Below are positions 8,342-17,661 of a DNA stretch of 64,000 bases, in pieces. Each line of letters begins with the position of its first letter. Position 1 is the stretch's first letter. The translations under genes were made by a program, and so were the position numbers. The DNA is from Actinomycetaceae bacterium (GTDB lineage: Bacteria > Actinomycetota > Actinomycetes > Actinomycetales > Actinomycetaceae), in NCBI GenBank assembly GCA_030537615.1, contig JAUNVP010000008.1, forward strand, positions 49,219 to 113,218, read 5' to 3'. The notes beneath the pieces are model-generated. The model was not told where the DNA came from. It was given only the letters and a program-made list of their open reading frames with translations, and did not search any database.

Positions 8342-10093
8342 GTGAAACCACTCGACAAACGACTTCTGACCTACGCAAAGGCAGCGCGCACATACATCGC
8401 GTTCATCACCGTAACCGGGACCGTGCTGGCTGTCCTCGTCATCGGTCAAGCCCTCGCTATCGCCGCAAGCATTACCCCCGTCATTACCGCCGGTCAGTCC
8501 CTCGCGGACGTTCGCACCCCACTCCTCGCACTCATCGCGATCATGCTTGCGCGAGCCGCACTCACTTACGTCAACCGCGCCTACGCCCATCGGGCGGCGA
8601 ATAACGCAATTATCGAGCTGCGAGAGGCAGTCCTCGACCGGGCTACCCAACTCGGGCCACGCTGGCTTGCCCGTAAAAGCTCCGATACTGTCACGCTGGC
8701 GACACGCGGACTCGACGACCTCGGCCCCTACTTCATCTCCTACCTGCCCCAGCTCCTCATGACACTCACCGTCACTCCTTTGACGCTACTCGTCATGCTC
8801 TATCTCGACTGGTCGTCCGCTCTCATCGCGATCCTCACGATTCCACTCATTCCCATCTTCATGATTCTGGTCGGAAAACTGACTCAGGAATACTCTGACC
8901 AAAAGCTCTCCACTATGGAGAAACTTGGCTCACAGCTACTCGACCTCATCGCGGGACTTCCAACGCTCAAAGCTCTCGGCCGGGAATGGGCACCTGCGAA
9001 CCACGTTCACCGACTCGGTCGCACCCATGCCAACACCACGATGCAGACTCTGCGCGTCGCGTTCCTATCCGGCGCGATCCTCGAGTTCATCGCCACGTTG
9101 TCCGTCGCACTCGTTGCGGTCAAGGTCGGCATGCTCTTGGTCTACGGTTACGTAGAGCTCTTTCCGGCCCTGGTCGTCATTATGCTCGCTCCGGAGGTCT
9201 ACCTACCACTGCGGGAAGTTGGGAAGAACTTCCATGCCTCGGCTGATGGAGTGGCAGCTGCCAATGCAGCCTTTGAAATTCTCGAAGAACCCGTTCAGCC
9301 CACAGGAGTACAAACTGCTCCCGATTTGATGACCTCGACGGTCAATATTCGTAATCTGTCCGTTGCGGCGCGCGGTACGTGGGCGCCAGCTCAGCTGACG
9401 ACACGCATTGAACCGGGTTCCATCACCGCACTCGTTGGCCCGTCGGGTGTGGGCAAGACGACAACAATCATGACACTCCTCGGACTACTCCAGCCCACCC
9501 GCGGCGAGATTGTGATCGACACGGTCACCGGGCAACAAATCGACCTGCGAGATCTCGACTTAGACTCGTGGTGGAAACAGATTACGTGGGTACCGCAGGC
9601 CCCCGCGATCTTGCCGGGGAGCGTCAAAGACAACGTCTGTGAAGGAAACACCTATTCTGACGAACAACTGACCGAAGCGGCCAAGGCTACCGGATTCGAT
9701 GTCGTCATCAATGAGCTTCCCCACCGGTGGGATACCATCATCGGGCACGGCGGCGTTGGACTCTCGGTGGGGCAGCGGCAACGTCTTGCCCTCACCCGCG
9801 CGCTCCTCGTTGATACACCGTGGATCGTCCTTGACGAACCAACCGCACACCTCGACGCGATCACAGAAACTCAGATTCTCGACACTATCAACACACTCCA
9901 CAATCGCGGTCGTACCCTCATCATCATTGCTCACCGGTCCGTCGTTATCGATCGAGCTACCCATCTCATCGACGTATCGTCCCGCGAAGCAACAGCGGAA
10001 GAAATCGAACAGTTCCCACAACTGTCTGAAACCACCGTTGAACAACTTCGTCTCCGCACCACTCCGCGACTATTGGAAGGTGAGATTGCATGA
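8342..10093 (+). CDS. cydD: Heterodimeric ABC exporter subunit CydD
   Basis: A 583-residue half-transporter: six hydrophobic helices (about 1-300), then a nucleotide-binding domain with Walker A GPSGVGKTT, a Q-loop, the signature LSVGQRQRLALTRALL and Walker B IVLDEPTAHLD. With CydC it exports thiols (glutathione/cysteine-type reductant in E. coli) needed to assemble the bd oxidase. The signature reads LSVGQ instead of LSGGQ, a mild deviation; LSAGQ-type variants occur in actinobacterial CydD. The start is GTG at 8342. The stop overlaps the cydC start by four bases (ATGA), implying coupled translation. Confidence 0.93.
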   Translation: MKPLDKRLLTYAKAARTYIAFITVTGTVLAVLVIGQALAIAASITPVITAGQSLADVRTPLLALIAIMLARAALTYVNRAYAHRAANNAIIELREAVLDRATQLGPRWLARKSSDTVTLATRGLDDLGPYFISYLPQLLMTLTVTPLTLLVMLYLDWSSALIAILTIPLIPIFMILVGKLTQEYSDQKLSTMEKLGSQLLDLIAGLPTLKALGREWAPANHVHRLGRTHANTTMQTLRVAFLSGAILEFIATLSVALVAVKVGMLLVYGYVELFPALVVIMLAPEVYLPLREVGKNFHASADGVAAANAAFEILEEPVQPTGVQTAPDLMTSTVNIRNLSVAARGTWAPAQLTTRIEPGSITALVGPSGVGKTTTIMTLLGLLQPTRGEIVIDTVTGQQIDLRDLDLDSWWKQITWVPQAPAILPGSVKDNVCEGNTYSDEQLTEAAKATGFDVVINELPHRWDTIIGHGGVGLSVGQRQRLALTRALLVDTPWIVLDEPTAHLDAITETQILDTINTLHNRGRTLIIIAHRSVVIDRATHLIDVSSREATAEEIEQFPQLSETTVEQLRLRTTPRLLEGEIA

Positions 10094-11892
10094 GTCTGTT
10101 CATCACTCCGCGAGAAAAAGTCGCGCTTCGTCAAATGATGCCTCTGCTCGAGCTCAACAAAACGCAGTTCGCCGCAGCAGTATTACTCGGAACACTCGGC
10201 CTCGGAGCCTCGATTGGGTTGGCAGCCACATCCGCGTGGCTGATTTCCCGCGCCTCCCAGCACCCACCCGTGCTGTACCTCTCGGTCGCAGCCGTGGGCG
10301 TACGATTCTTCGGAATCTCTAAAGCCGTCCTCCGGTACGTCCAGCGTCTCGCCTCTCACCGGGTCGCGATGAATGGAATCGCATCCCTGCGAGAAAACGT
10401 GTACCGCTCATTGGCAGCGTCACGAACGGACACGGTCACCGGTCTCAAACGCGGAGATATTCTGGCTCGAACCGGTGCCGACGTCGATGCACTCGGTGAC
10501 CTTCTCGTCAAATCGATCCTTCCCGCATGCGTCGCTCTCGTCACTGCAGTGGCAACAGTAATCGGTCTCGCGTTCATTTCACCCGCATCTGCTACCGCGC
10601 TCGCCATTGGTCTTCTCATTTCAGGAATCGCCGGCCCCGTGCTGACAATTCGATCAGCTCGCCTCGCTGAACTCGCCGATGAAGTTGCGCGCGTCGACCT
10701 CACATCTAATGCTCTCACCCTCCTGGATCATCACGCTGAACTCGCTGTTTCTGGACGAACCCGGCAGTTGCGTGACCACATCCGGACAACTGAACGTGAA
10801 CTGACTCGAGCAAAAGATGCCGCGGCACGTCCCGCCGCATTTGCCGCAGTTCTCGATGGTGTTGCCATGGCCGTCGCAGTGGTTGGGGCCATTGTTTTCG
10901 GGGTGCCAGAAACAAACGCAGGACTGGTCTCTGCCGTTGCTCTCGGCGTTCTCGTCCTCACTCCCCTGGCGACGTTTGAAGGCACCGCTGAACTCGCACC
11001 CGCCGCCGTGCAACTCGTCCGTTCTGCTCGCGCTGCGGTGCGCATCGAGGAGATCCTCGACCAACCATCCGAACGCCACCCCGTAGATATTCCAGCGCTC
11101 CCTGACGGGCCGATACTGCGGGCCGAGAATCTGGCGGTTGGTTGGCCCGGTGGACCCACCGTCGTCGAAGGCATCAACCTCGAACTGAAACCCGGTCGCA
11201 GCCTCGCTATTGTCGGCCCATCCGGGATCGGGAAATCAACTATCCTATTCACGCTCGCCGGAATGCTCGAGCCTAAGGCTGGACGGGTGACACTCAATGG
11301 TGTCGATATTTCGGCCGCAGCCTCAGAAGACGTCGGTGCGCTCGTATCGCTCACGGCTGAAGACGCTCACATCTTTGCCACGTCAGTGCGAGAAAATCTC
11401 CGCGTCGCCGATCCGGAGTTGACCGACGATGAAGCGATCGACCATCTGAATACCGCCGGTCTTGGCTCATGGACGAGATCACTCCACGAGGGGCTCGATA
11501 CGATGCTTGGCTCTGGAGGGAAAACCGTATCGGGAGGCGAACGCCGCCGACTTCTGCTCGCTCGCGCCCTCGCTTCCCCCGCACCGCTCATGCTCTTAGA
11601 CGAACCGGGAGAACACATCGATACCGCTACCGCCGATCGGCTTGTCTCCGATCTGCTATCTGTCCCAGTCGGAACAGAAAGCCGGCGCGGAACAATCGTC
11701 GTTACCCACCGATTGACCCCCCTGGCACATGCCGACGATATTTTCGTCCTGTCCCCTATTCGCGATTCGGACGGGTCTGTCAAACGAGCCACTATCAGTG
11801 ACCGCGGAACCCACGAATCCCTCACTCAGCGAAACGAAACGTACCGCTGGGCTCTCCAACGCGAAGGAAATACCGATGCCACCACGCAGTAA
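10090..11892 (+). CDS. cydC: Heterodimeric ABC exporter subunit CydC
   Basis: A 600-residue half-transporter with an N-terminal six-helix membrane domain and a C-terminal ATPase: Walker A GPSGIGKST, signature VSGGERRRLLLARAL, Walker B LMLLDEPGEHID, then the H-loop VVTHR. It is the partner of CydD in bd-oxidase maturation. The fused CydDC polypeptide found in some actinobacteria is here two genes. The last 17 bases overlap the start of the kinase gene, so the kinase is probably in the same transcript and translationally linked. Confidence 0.93.
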   Translation: MSLFITPREKVALRQMMPLLELNKTQFAAAVLLGTLGLGASIGLAATSAWLISRASQHPPVLYLSVAAVGVRFFGISKAVLRYVQRLASHRVAMNGIASLRENVYRSLAASRTDTVTGLKRGDILARTGADVDALGDLLVKSILPACVALVTAVATVIGLAFISPASATALAIGLLISGIAGPVLTIRSARLAELADEVARVDLTSNALTLLDHHAELAVSGRTRQLRDHIRTTERELTRAKDAAARPAAFAAVLDGVAMAVAVVGAIVFGVPETNAGLVSAVALGVLVLTPLATFEGTAELAPAAVQLVRSARAAVRIEEILDQPSERHPVDIPALPDGPILRAENLAVGWPGGPTVVEGINLELKPGRSLAIVGPSGIGKSTILFTLAGMLEPKAGRVTLNGVDISAAASEDVGALVSLTAEDAHIFATSVRENLRVADPELTDDEAIDHLNTAGLGSWTRSLHEGLDTMLGSGGKTVSGGERRRLLLARALASPAPLMLLDEPGEHIDTATADRLVSDLLSVPVGTESRRGTIVVTHRLTPLAHADDIFVLSPIRDSDGSVKRATISDRGTHESLTQRNETYRWALQREGNTDATTQ

Positions 11893-13555
11893 TGATCCCA
11901 TCCAAATCGGACAACAACTCATCCAGGCCACCCTAGATCTGACCAAACAACTGAACATCACGGAGATTCTCCAGCAATTCGTCGATCAGGCATGCGAGCT
12001 CACGGATGCCCGTTTCGGGGCCCTATCTGTTCTCGACGCCTGGGGTGATACAACGATGTTCCTCCAGCACGGATTTTCCGACGATGAGGCCGCAGGCGTT
12101 GGAGCGCCCCCGCGGGGTCTCGGCATGATCGGGGCGATCCCCGCCAACGACGCGCTCATTATCAACGATATTGCGACACATCCCCTGTTTACTGGGTTCC
12201 CGCCCGGGCACCGATCCATGTACAACTTTCTCGGTGTTCCCGTGCGCATGAAAGATCAGGTGTTTGGACGTCTCTACCTATGCGATAAACCTGGCGGCTT
12301 CGATGAAACTGATGTGCGGTTGCTTCGTATCCTCGGTAACGCCGCCGGAGTAGCAGTGGAGAACGCCCGTATCTACCGCGAATCTCAAAACCGTGAACGC
12401 TGGATTCACGCCTCGCAAATCATTACGAACGCGATGATGGAGGGCGCTGAGGAAGAAGAAGCTCTTGCGCTCATCGCCGATACCGTCCGTAACGTATCCG
12501 ACGCAGATACGGCACTCATTGTATTGCCGTCGGTGGGATATAACTGGGCATGCGAAATCGCGGATGGATTCAAAGCAAACGAACTCCTGGGAACGGTGTT
12601 CCCCCCGCAAGGTCGCGCTATGTCCGTTCTTCACGAGGGCGCTGGTATGATCGTTGACTCTCTGGCCCGCGCCTCTACCCTGCGGATTCCCGCATTAAAG
12701 AACTTTGGATCGGCACTCTACGCACCGATGATGAACCGCGGGGTAGCTGCGGGCGTACTCATCCTTCTGCGCAAACCGGGGCGCCCGGAGTTTGAGTCAT
12801 CCGATTTGCCGCTCGCCGAGTCATTAGCGGCACAGGCAACCTTCGCTCTCGAACTGGCATCGGCACGTCATTCTGAGGACATGGCGGCCCTCTACGACGA
12901 ACGCGATCGCATCGGTCGAGACCTCCATGATTTCGCCATTCAACAGCTCTTCGCCACCGGAATGCAGATTGACACTGCACGCGATAAGCTCCGCGCGGGA
13001 GAAATGGACGAGACCGACATTATCGAAGTGCTCGATTCGGCACTCGTCGCCGTCGATGAATCAGTTCGTCAAATTCGTAGCATTGTCCACGATCTGCGCG
13101 AACCAGATCAAGATGTTGGTCTTGTCGAACGCGTGCGGCGAGAAACGTCGATTGTCCGCACAGCACTCGGTTTCGCGCCCTCCCTCATTATCGAGGTCGA
13201 TGGAACGATTATCTCCCCCGATCAGGACGACCAGCTTGCCACCGTCTCGCAACGCATTGATGATGACATTGCCGACGACGTTGTTGCAGTCATTCGCGAG
13301 GGCCTATCGAACGTCGCACGCCACGCGAAAGCAACCGCCGTACAAATTACCTTAACCGTCGAAGGAACAGCACCCGATGGGCACGTGAGTGTGCGCGTGC
13401 TCGATGATGGCGTTGGTATACCAGTGAATCGTGAGCGGACATCGGGCCTGGGAAATCTTCGGACCCGCGCTCGCCGCCACAACGGCTCCTTTAGCGTCGC
13501 TGCTACCCAAACCAGAAGCGGTACCGACCTCGTGTGGTCGGTACCGCTGGTGTAA
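11876..13555 (+). CDS. DevS/DosT-like GAF-GAF sensor histidine kinase, probable heme sensor
   Basis: A 559-residue soluble kinase. GAF-A spans about 20-165, GAF-B about 185-330; the HisKA_3 dimerisation box has the phospho-acceptor H351 in RDLHDFAIQQLFATG, and the HATPase_c domain has the N-box (REGLSNVARHA), DDGVGI and GLGNL. GAF-A contains GFPPGH (H112) and LYLCDK (Y134), which line up with the heme-histidine and distal-tyrosine segments of mycobacterial DevS/DosT, so it may bind heme and sense O2, NO or CO. There are no membrane segments. The start is ATG 11876 with AAGGA seven bases upstream, overlapping cydC by 17 bases; a longer in-frame extension has no support. The match to DevS is from memory of motifs, not from an alignment. 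Confidence 0.88.
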   Translation: MPPRSNDPIQIGQQLIQATLDLTKQLNITEILQQFVDQACELTDARFGALSVLDAWGDTTMFLQHGFSDDEAAGVGAPPRGLGMIGAIPANDALIINDIATHPLFTGFPPGHRSMYNFLGVPVRMKDQVFGRLYLCDKPGGFDETDVRLLRILGNAAGVAVENARIYRESQNRERWIHASQIITNAMMEGAEEEEALALIADTVRNVSDADTALIVLPSVGYNWACEIADGFKANELLGTVFPPQGRAMSVLHEGAGMIVDSLARASTLRIPALKNFGSALYAPMMNRGVAAGVLILLRKPGRPEFESSDLPLAESLAAQATFALELASARHSEDMAALYDERDRIGRDLHDFAIQQLFATGMQIDTARDKLRAGEMDETDIIEVLDSALVAVDESVRQIRSIVHDLREPDQDVGLVERVRRETSIVRTALGFAPSLIIEVDGTIISPDQDDQLATVSQRIDDDIADDVVAVIREGLSNVARHAKATAVQITLTVEGTAPDGHVSVRVLDDGVGIPVNRERTSGLGNLRTRARRHNGSFSVAATQTRSGTDLVWSVPLV

Positions 13556-13561
13556 CACTGG

Positions 13562-14236
13562 TTAGGACGACGGAGGAGACTGCGTCCGCCACGCTGCCGC
13601 ACGCTGTCCGGCGACCCAGGCAGCCACCTGGGTCCGGCGTTGCAGTCCCATTTTCGCTAGCAGCGACGTGATGTGATTCTTCACCGTCTTTTCCGCGACA
13701 CCGAGTTTCTCACCGATCTCCCGATTGGATAGACCATCGCCGATCAGATTAAGCACCTTACGTTCCGAGGGCGTGAGATCGGCGGTGGGATCACCGTGAT
13801 CAGCTCGGCGTCGAGTAACCGTTCGTTCATCGAGTAGAACCCGGCCATCGGCAACCGCCTTGATAACGTCCGTAATTTCAGCGCCGCGCACAGTCTTTAA
13901 CACGTAGGCGCGGGCCCCCGCTTCTAAGGCCTCCGATAGTGCAGAATCGTCATCAAAGGACGTGAGAACTACTGGACGAATCCGAGGTTTAGATTCTCCC
14001 AGCCGACGCATGATATCGATTCCAGTTCCGTCAGGAAGCTGAAGATCAATGAGAATCACGTCTGGAACAACCAGTTCAGCACGTCGAATCGCATCGGTCA
14101 CCGAACCGGCTTCCGCTACGACTTCAAGGCCATCTGCCCGATCGACGATTTCGGCAATACCTCGTCGGACGATCTCATGATCGTCGACAATCATTACTCG
14201 CACATTTTTGCGTTTACTCTCAACTTTGACAACCAC
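13562..14236 (-). CDS. NarL/FixJ-type response regulator (DevR-like)
   Basis: A 224-residue regulator: receiver domain with VDDH at 17-20, phospho-acceptor D64 (LIDLQLPDG), T92 and K114, then a LuxR-type helix-turn-helix at about 155-200 (TPSERKVLNLI, NREIGEKLGVAEKTVKNH). It is the expected partner of the HisKA_3 kinase next door, but the genes converge, with only 6 bases between stop codons, instead of forming an operon. No Shine-Dalgarno precedes the GTG start. Instead TAAACT sits exactly 6 bases upstream, which supports a leaderless message and this start. Partnering is inferred from adjacency and family type. Confidence 0.9.
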   Translation of the reverse strand: MVVKVESKRKNVRVMIVDDHEIVRRGIAEIVDRADGLEVVAEAGSVTDAIRRAELVVPDVILIDLQLPDGTGIDIMRRLGESKPRIRPVVLTSFDDDSALSEALEAGARAYVLKTVRGAEITDVIKAVADGRVLLDERTVTRRRADHGDPTADLTPSERKVLNLIGDGLSNREIGEKLGVAEKTVKNHITSLLAKMGLQRRTQVAAWVAGQRAAAWRTQSPPSS

Positions 14237-14242
14237 GCTGTT

Positions 14243-14248
14243 AGTTTA
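14243..14248 (-). promoter_or_regulatory. Leaderless-type -10 element of the response regulator gene
   Basis: TAAACT followed by AACAGC and then the GTG start: a TAnnnT hexamer with a 6-base gap would place the transcription start on, or within a base of, the G of GTG. No ribosome-binding site is visible. The same arrangement recurs at several other genes in the window. Confidence 0.55.
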
Positions 14249-14250
14249 TC

Positions 14251-15150
14251 CTATGGATATTGGGGCCCGAGCGACCTATCGGTAAAAGAACGTTTACCAG
14301 GGCCAGACCGCGGTTGGCACGTGCGACAAAAGTAGTGGGTTCGGCCGGTCAAAACGATCCGGCTGATTTGTCCTCCGCATTGCTCGCAGTGTTCCCCTTC
14401 TCGTCCATACACGGCAAGACTGCGCGCAAAATATCCCGGATTGCCATCAACGTCTACATACAGAGCATCGAAGGATGTACCGCCGACTTCAATCGCCGCG
14501 CGCATCACGTGTTCGGCCGCATGGAGAATCTCGGTCACTTCCCAGCGCCGCAGGAGCGTCCCTTTGCGAGCCCCATGTACACCGGCCGCAAACAGTGCTT
14601 CGTCGGCATAAATATTGCCGATCCCCGATACGATGTGCTGGTTGAGCAAAATTGTCTTAATTGCCGATTTCGATTGCCGTATGCGGCGGTTGATGCAGGA
14701 ATGATCGACGAGGGGATCAAGTGGATCAAGACCAATGTGAGCGATTGACTCTGGCACGCCGCTTTCATCGACATCGCTCACCTCTAATCGTCCAAAGGTT
14801 CGCTGATCGATAAATGAGATGGCACCACCGTCATCGAATCTGATTCTGGCATGTTCGTGTGATAAGCGTGTGCGAGGAATTGCACCAGGAGACCAGGCGT
14901 GAATCTGCCCCGACATTCCAAGATGAAATACGAGGGCGGCTCTCGAATCGAGTTCCGCCCACATGAACTTGCCCCGGCGCAGCAACGCATCAATGCGCCG
15001 ACCACGCAGACAGTTCTCCAGGTCCCGCGCTCCCCCCGCATGTGCGCGCGCAACGCGGTTCCCCCATACACTGACATCGATTATCGTTCGATGAAGCAGT
15101 CGCGGTACGAGTCCGAGACGAATCGTTTCGACCTCGGGAAGTTCAGGCAC
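14251..15150 (-). CDS. mutM: Formamidopyrimidine-DNA glycosylase
   Basis: A 299-residue base-excision repair enzyme. It starts with PELPEVE, whose proline is the catalytic nucleophile after removal of the initiator and whose glutamate is the acid. It has the conserved lysine in RRGKF, a helix-two-turn-helix region around NIYADE, and a C-terminal zinc finger CEQCGG...CRTCQ. It excises oxidised purines such as 8-oxoguanine. The GTG start at 15150 lies inside the rnc stop region (8-base overlap), the usual rnc-mutM coupling in actinobacteria. About 25 residues follow the zinc finger. Confidence 0.96.
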   Translation of the reverse strand: MPELPEVETIRLGLVPRLLHRTIIDVSVWGNRVARAHAGGARDLENCLRGRRIDALLRRGKFMWAELDSRAALVFHLGMSGQIHAWSPGAIPRTRLSHEHARIRFDDGGAISFIDQRTFGRLEVSDVDESGVPESIAHIGLDPLDPLVDHSCINRRIRQSKSAIKTILLNQHIVSGIGNIYADEALFAAGVHGARKGTLLRRWEVTEILHAAEHVMRAAIEVGGTSFDALYVDVDGNPGYFARSLAVYGREGEHCEQCGGQISRIVLTGRTHYFCRTCQPRSGPGKRSFTDRSLGPQYP

Positions 15151-15880
15151 TTTTATCCTGTTCTAGAAGTGTGTGGTAACCGTGCTTTGCGGCATCAGAT
15201 TTGGCCGTTTTCTTTGACGGTCCGGTACCTCGACCAATCTCAACTCCGCCAACAGTGACGGTAGCTGAAAAAACTCTCTCATGATCGGGGCCGCTTCCGG
15301 TTGCCTCATAGATAGGTTCCCCGAGACTCTTTTGCGAACAGTACTCTTGGAGCGTCGTGCGATAGTCGGACGATCTCCCCAGTTCCACGGCGTTTTCCAA
15401 GTGCTCTTTCAGATGAGTTTCGACAATTGCGCGCGTGGTATCTAGCCCAAAGGAAATGTAGGTTGCGCCGATCATGGCCTCGACCGTGTCGCAGAGAATC
15501 GAATCTCGTTTCCGCCCGCCCGTGAGGTTCTCCCCTTTTCCGAGAAGGATGAAATCGCCTAGGTTGAGTGAACGAGCGACCTCAGCCAAAGTCCGTTCCG
15601 ATACGATCGCACCTCGCATACGAGACAACTCCGACTCGGACACTTCCGGATACTTTTTGAACAGGTAGTCAGTCACGATGATGGAAAGAACAGAATCTCC
15701 GAGGAACTCAAGTCGCTCATTGTGCTCGATACCACCCGCCTCAAAAGCAAAAGATCGGTGTGTCAATGCGGTGATGACCAGACCTGGATCGAGACTGATC
15801 CGCCATGCTCCGAGGAGCTCGTCGATGTTGCTGTTTGTCGCAGCCGGAGGAGCCTGCGTGTGTGAGCGTCGTCTAGTCAC
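15143..15880 (-). CDS. rnc: Ribonuclease III
   Basis: With the start at GTG 15880 the protein is 245 residues, normal for RNase III. It has the catalytic signature ERLEFLGDSVL, a second acidic cluster at VEAMIGA, and a C-terminal double-stranded-RNA-binding domain (LQEYCSQ to the end, with GRGTGPSKKTAKSDAA). It cuts rRNA precursors and structured mRNAs. Reading further upstream to 15997 would run far into the DUF177 gene and adds a non-family N-terminus, so the start overlapping the DUF177 stop by eight bases was chosen. GAGGCA lies just ahead of it. Confidence 0.95.
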   Translation of the reverse strand: MTRRRSHTQAPPAATNSNIDELLGAWRISLDPGLVITALTHRSFAFEAGGIEHNERLEFLGDSVLSIIVTDYLFKKYPEVSESELSRMRGAIVSERTLAEVARSLNLGDFILLGKGENLTGGRKRDSILCDTVEAMIGATYISFGLDTTRAIVETHLKEHLENAVELGRSSDYRTTLQEYCSQKSLGEPIYEATGSGPDHERVFSATVTVGGVEIGRGTGPSKKTAKSDAAKHGYHTLLEQDKSA

Positions 15881-16439
15881 TATCTGCCTCGCTAAAGAAA
15901 TTCGCGAGCTTAGCAAACCGGGGGTCAAGCACTTCATGATGGTGATCGTCAGGCAAATCGCGCCATTTCTCGCCGCACACGTCACATAGGCCTTCACAAT
16001 CGCGCGAGCACAGTGGCGTGAACGGTAACTCAGTCACGATCGCATCGCGAAAGAGCGGTTCTAGTTCTAGGTCGTTACCTTCGAGCTCAAGGAGATCCTC
16101 AACGGCCTCTTCTCCATCATCTTTGCGAATCCGAGCAATCGCCTCGGGGGTAAAGAACATTTCGTCGACCGTCACCGGGAAGGTGAAAGACACTGGCTCC
16201 AAACACCGTACGCATGCCCCCTCGCACGTGGTCGTAGCCGTCGCGTGGAAGAGAACACCATCCGACATGGATGTTACATCGATATCAACTGGTACGACGG
16301 TGCCTTGCGGCACCTGCATCACTTCGGTTCCAAGGTCGTCGGCAGCTTGCAAATTGACATGATAGTGGCGGGTATGACCGGCCTGGGTCGGCAAGTCAGC
16401 AATGGAGAGGGTTGCGCCATTAAACGGCACGGCTGTCAC
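15873..16439 (-). CDS. YceD/DUF177 family protein
   Basis: A 188-residue acidic protein with the DUF177 cysteine pattern: CEGACVRC in the middle and LCSRDCEGLCDVCG near the C-terminus, a likely zinc-binding knot. Family members are linked to 23S rRNA/ribosome biogenesis and in plants to rRNA processing; the exact role is not settled. It normally precedes rpmF, but here, as in mycobacteria, it precedes rnc. No L32 gene is adjacent. GTG start at 16439 with a clear GAGGAGAAG upstream. Confidence 0.9.
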   Translation of the reverse strand: MTAVPFNGATLSIADLPTQAGHTRHYHVNLQAADDLGTEVMQVPQGTVVPVDIDVTSMSDGVLFHATATTTCEGACVRCLEPVSFTFPVTVDEMFFTPEAIARIRKDDGEEAVEDLLELEGNDLELEPLFRDAIVTELPFTPLCSRDCEGLCDVCGEKWRDLPDDHHHEVLDPRFAKLANFFSEADSD

Positions 16440-16463
16440 AGTCTTCTCCTCGTTCTTTATACT

Positions 16464-17165
16464 TTAGCGCCCTGAACGACGCTTCTCGATCGCTTCTTGG
16501 CCAGCACGCGTCTGGTGATGAATTCGATCGAGTGTCTCGGACAGGGTTGCCAGCGACTCGGCGCAATACTTGTCGGCGCCCTCAGTCAGTTTCTGAGCCT
16601 GGTCATGTGCGTTTCGCACGATTTCTTCTGCCCGTTCCCGAGCTTGAGCAGTCACCTGCTGCTGATCAATGAGCATTTCAGCTCGCTCGTGAGCTTCCTG
16701 CACGAGTGCGTGTGCTTCTTCCTTTGCTTGCTGGATGGTCCGCTCAGCGTCCTCGCGTGACCGTTGACCAAGTTCATCAGCCTGCGTACGAGCGTCGTCA
16801 ACGATCGACTGAGCGCGCAACTTTGCTTCTTGCACAGTTGACTCAGCCACGTCATCGGCGCGAACGAGCAGGGCATCAGCATCGGCCACAACTGCATCAG
16901 CGGCAAGGAGGTCTTCCGGAAGCGCCTGACGCGCCTGGTCAAGCAGATCGAGCATTTCGGCTTTATTGAGGAGAATAGACGCACTCATCGGAAGCGCGCG
17001 GGCACTTTCGACAAGATCTTCGATCTGGTCAATCGCTGCGATAACAGTAGACGGCCCATACACGTCATCAATCGGTTCATGACGCGTGGGTTCTTCTTCG
17101 GTGAATAGATCGGAGTAGTTCTCCGCATCATCCGGTTCAACTTGATGTTGGTCTTCACTCATCAT
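16464..17165 (-). CDS. SepIVA-like DivIVA-family coiled-coil septation factor
   Basis: A roughly 233-residue, strongly acidic protein. Residues 1-45 are disordered. Then comes a long alanine/glutamate/arginine-rich coiled coil (EEAHALVQEAHERAEMLID and similar heptads) to the end, with one cysteine near the C-terminus. Its place directly upstream of DUF177 and rnc matches the mycobacterial septation factor SepIVA (Rv2927c), a DivIVA-like protein required for division and polar growth. The start is either of two tandem ATGs (17165 or 17162), both overlapping the coaD stop; I give the first. Function by synteny and composition, not by a catalytic motif. Confidence 0.75.
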   Translation of the reverse strand: MMSEDQHQVEPDDAENYSDLFTEEEPTRHEPIDDVYGPSTVIAAIDQIEDLVESARALPMSASILLNKAEMLDLLDQARQALPEDLLAADAVVADADALLVRADDVAESTVQEAKLRAQSIVDDARTQADELGQRSREDAERTIQQAKEEAHALVQEAHERAEMLIDQQQVTAQARERAEEIVRNAHDQAQKLTEGADKYCAESLATLSETLDRIHHQTRAGQEAIEKRRSGR

Positions 17166-17661
17166 GGGCTCCATCTCCCCCGCTCGAAGCAAGGATTGTT
17201 GACATCAGCGCGTCACTGACATGCGTATCTACCATAGCTGACACATCGCCCCCATTGGCGGCAACTTCTTTCACGATGGTTGACGACACGTGCGCAAGGG
17301 ACGGGTGGGTAGCTAAGAGGATCGTCTCAATATCGGCCAGGTTCCGGTTGACCGTAGCCTGCGGTAGCTCAAACGATGCGTCCATCGCCGACCGCAAGCC
17401 CTTGGCAATGACGTCGATGTGATGTTCTTGGCACCAGGTGGCGAGGAGACCATCGATGGGCTGCACCATGACATTGTCTAGTTGTGCCACACTTTGACGA
17501 GCGAGCTCGACGCGCTTGTGCCGAGAAAAAAGGTACCGCTTTGCGAGGTTATCGCCGACTCCCACAACCACTTCATCAAAGAGTGCAGAACACCGGGTAA
17601 TGATATCCATGTGCCCGTGAGTGATGGGGTCAAATGAACCGGGAACCAGAACTCGAGTCAT
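17155..17661 (-). CDS. coaD: Phosphopantetheine adenylyltransferase
   Basis: A 168-residue nucleotidyltransferase. It has PGSFDPITHGHMD with the nucleotidyl-transfer signature (T/H)xGH, and HVSSTIVKE, the second ATP-binding motif. It makes dephospho-CoA from 4'-phosphopantetheine and ATP. The ATG at 17661 overlaps the rsmD stop (ATGA), and its own stop overlaps the SepIVA-like start. The rsmD-coaD pairing is widespread in bacteria. Confidence 0.97.
   Translation of the reverse strand: MTRVLVPGSFDPITHGHMDIITRCSALFDEVVVGVGDNLAKRYLFSRHKRVELARQSVAQLDNVMVQPIDGLLATWCQEHHIDVIAKGLRSAMDASFELPQATVNRNLADIETILLATHPSLAHVSSTIVKEVAANGGDVSAMVDTHVSDALMSTILASSGGDGAHDE

Noticed and set aside
11729..11875. Longer N-terminus of the histidine kinase inside cydC
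   Set aside because: The extra residues are a cydC frame shadow; ATG 11876 has AAGGA at good distance and the GAF domain begins soon after.
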